Origin: CAYSPU01 sp964432995
GTDB lineage: Bacteria > Verrucomicrobiota > Verrucomicrobiia > Limisphaerales > JAHDYP01
Direction: 5' to 3'
NCBI GenBank assembly: GCA_964432995.1
Contig: CAYSPU010000262.1
Coordinates: forward strand, 1-8,036
Length of the DNA stretch: 8,036 nt
Below the pieces are notes generated by a model. That model had not been told where the DNA came from. It saw only the letters and a program-made list of their open reading frames with translations, and made no database searches. Shown here piece after piece: positions 6,592 through 8,036 of this stretch (positions are counted from its first letter, which is position 1; each line of letters begins with the position of its first letter). A program made the position numbers and the translations under genes.

Positions 6592-8036
6592 ACACCCGCC
6601 GCCAGCGTCCCGCCCGCCGCGTTCGCCTCCCTGACCGGCAGCGTGCCCGCACTGCTGGCCGTCAGCATCGCCCTCCTGGCGATCACGCTCTTCCTCCTGG
6701 TTCGGCTCATCCGTGCTCGCCGGGCCGAAGCCCGGCTCGCCCAACAGTGCGAGCAAAGCCAGGCCCAGATCCGAACCCTGGAGGCAGGCGCGCGGGAGCG
6801 TTCCGAGCGCCGCGCCCCGGCTGCGGCCCCGTCCGGTGGCCCCCCCCGTGGTTCAGCTCCGGCGCCCGAACCCGCGCCGACCGAGGACGCCGAATCCCGG
6901 TCCCGGGCCGACTGGGCGGTTATCGATCGTCTCGCCGTTCACGAGTCGGTCGGCGAGGGCGACGTGGCCGAGGTGGCCCGACTGGTTACCGAAGCCGGCG
7001 CCCGCCTTCTGCAGGTCGATCGGGTCACCCTTTGGCTGGCCATGCCGGACGGCACATCGCTGGTTTGCCAGGATGCCTTCCACGCCCCAGCCAACGAGCA
7101 CCGCCGGGGAGCGCGGCTCGACCTTCGCGAGGTGTCCGCCTACACCGCCGCCCTCGAGCAGCAGGTCACCCTTGCTGTCCGTCAGACCCGGGACGATCCC
7201 CGAGTGCGGGGACTGCCCGATCGGCTCGCTTCGACGGACGGTTCCTGCGCCCGCCTGGATGCGGTCATCCGCCTCGGAAAGGGGTGGGCCGGCGTCCTCA
7301 GCCATGAGCACACCGGTGGCCCGCGCACTTGGCTCGCCCGCGAAACCGCCCTGGCGACCAGCCTGGCCGCCCTCCTCACCCGCACCCTCCTGAACGCCCG
7401 CCTCCGCCAAAACGAACAGGACATCCGCACCGTCCAAGCCCAACTCGAATCCCGCGTCGGCGAGCGCACCGACGAACTCCGACGCCGCGTTGGAGAAGTC
7501 GAACAGCTCAATCGCGGCATGATCAATCTCCTCGAGGACCTGCAGGAAGCCCGCGCTCAAGCCGAGCGCGACGCCCGCCGTCTCGCCCAGGCAAACGCCC
7601 AATTGGACGCGGCCAACCGCGAACTCGAGTCCTTCAGTTACTCCGTTTCCCACGACCTCCGCGCTCCCCTCCGCAACATCGCCGGCTTCGCGGAAATCCT
7701 CTCCCGCACTCTCATGCCCACCCAGGATCAGGCCCGCCGCCACCTCTCGATCATCGCCACCGAAGCCGCCCGCATGGGAGCGCTCATCGACGACCTGCTC
7801 GACTTCTCCCGCATCGGCCGCGCCCAGATCCGCCGCGAATGGGTGGACAACGACGTGCTGGTCGCCGAAGTCCGCGACTCGCTCGCCCCCGATTTCAAGG
7901 ACCGGCACGTGGTCTGGGACCTCCAACCCCTCCCCCGCGCCTTTGCCGATCGCACCCTGCTCCGACAAGTCTGGTTCAACTTGATCTCCAACGCCGTCAA
8001 GTACACCCGCCCCCGTGCGACGGCCCACATCACGAT
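6592..8036 (+). CDS. Membrane-anchored GAF sensor histidine kinase (both ends missing)
   Basis: This frame is open from the gap to the right edge. Relative to its first codon after the gap, it has a Pro/Ala-rich start (about 1-20), a membrane helix at 6652-6708 (core LLAVSIALLAITLFLLVRL) with basic residues IRARR on the cytoplasmic side, a coiled coil with a Pro/Ala linker, a GAF-like domain (about 6910-7400) and a second coiled coil with VGERTDELRRRV. The HisKA domain follows, with H-box SYSVSHDLRAPLRNIAGF and its phosphorylated His at 7651-7653. The start of HATPase_c carries N-box VWFNLISNAVKYT (7972-8010). The G boxes that complete the ATP site lie beyond the window. It should autophosphorylate and pass phosphate to a response regulator not seen here. 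The GAF domain shows no obvious chromophore attachment signature, so calling it a phytochrome is not warranted. Its start codon is probably inside the gap, close behind the sensor gene; the alternative is that it is the C-terminal part of that protein. Confidence 0.88.

Noticed and set aside
5322..6710. 462-codon minus-strand frame crossing the N run
   Set aside because: It is antisense to PAS, PAS and GAF domains and only stays open across the gap because N is read as unknown residues.
2625..7307. Single 1560-codon protein reading through the gap
   Set aside because: After the gap this frame becomes Arg/Pro-rich nonsense while the neighbouring frame encodes a membrane helix, GAF and kinase. 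The true coding frame changes at the gap.
6853..8028. 391-codon minus-strand frame
   Set aside because: It is antisense to the GAF-HisKA-HATPase kinase with its H-box and N-box; the Gly/Val/Glu-rich product matches no family I know.

Overview
The window is GC-rich bacterial DNA, probably from a draft or metagenome assembly because it contains a 30-base run of N. The best guess for the host is Verrucomicrobiota, Limisphaerales/Pedosphaera-like. That rests on three things: a SurA/PpiC-type secreted foldase, a two-propeller periplasmic sensor fused to PAS and GAF domains, and intergenic 'CTTTGCG' repeat DNA of a kind I associate with such genomes. No rRNA or marker gene confirms it.

Layout: (1) positions 1-300, minus strand, hold the N-terminal 100 residues of a secreted protein that runs off the left edge. 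(2) 301-1228 is a long stretch with no convincing gene; it has several hairpins and an imperfect inverted repeat of about 25 bp with arms at 897-921 and 1008-1031. (3) 1229-2362, minus strand, encode a secreted parvulin-type peptidyl-prolyl isomerase/chaperone that appears to lack both conserved active-site histidines. (4) 2363-2717 is a divergent promoter region with a near-consensus sigma70-type promoter on the plus strand, two tandem hairpins and a palindrome. (5) 2718-6559, plus strand, encode a very large sensor: signal peptide, 14 propeller blades, Y_Y_Y domain, one membrane helix, PAS, PAS, GAF and a coiled coil, with no kinase domain before the assembly gap. (6) 6560-6589 is the gap. 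(7) 6592-8036, plus strand, encode a membrane-anchored GAF histidine kinase cut off by the right edge inside its ATPase domain.

The main story is a signalling module. The propeller protein would sense something in the periplasm and pass the signal through its membrane helix to the cytoplasmic PAS-PAS-GAF part. The next coding segment supplies a histidine kinase. Reading frame and membrane topology favour two adjacent, possibly translationally coupled genes over one fused protein, which would make this a split sensor/kinase pair. The gap prevents proof. The foldase gene diverges from the sensor across a shared control region; a functional link between them is possible but unsupported.
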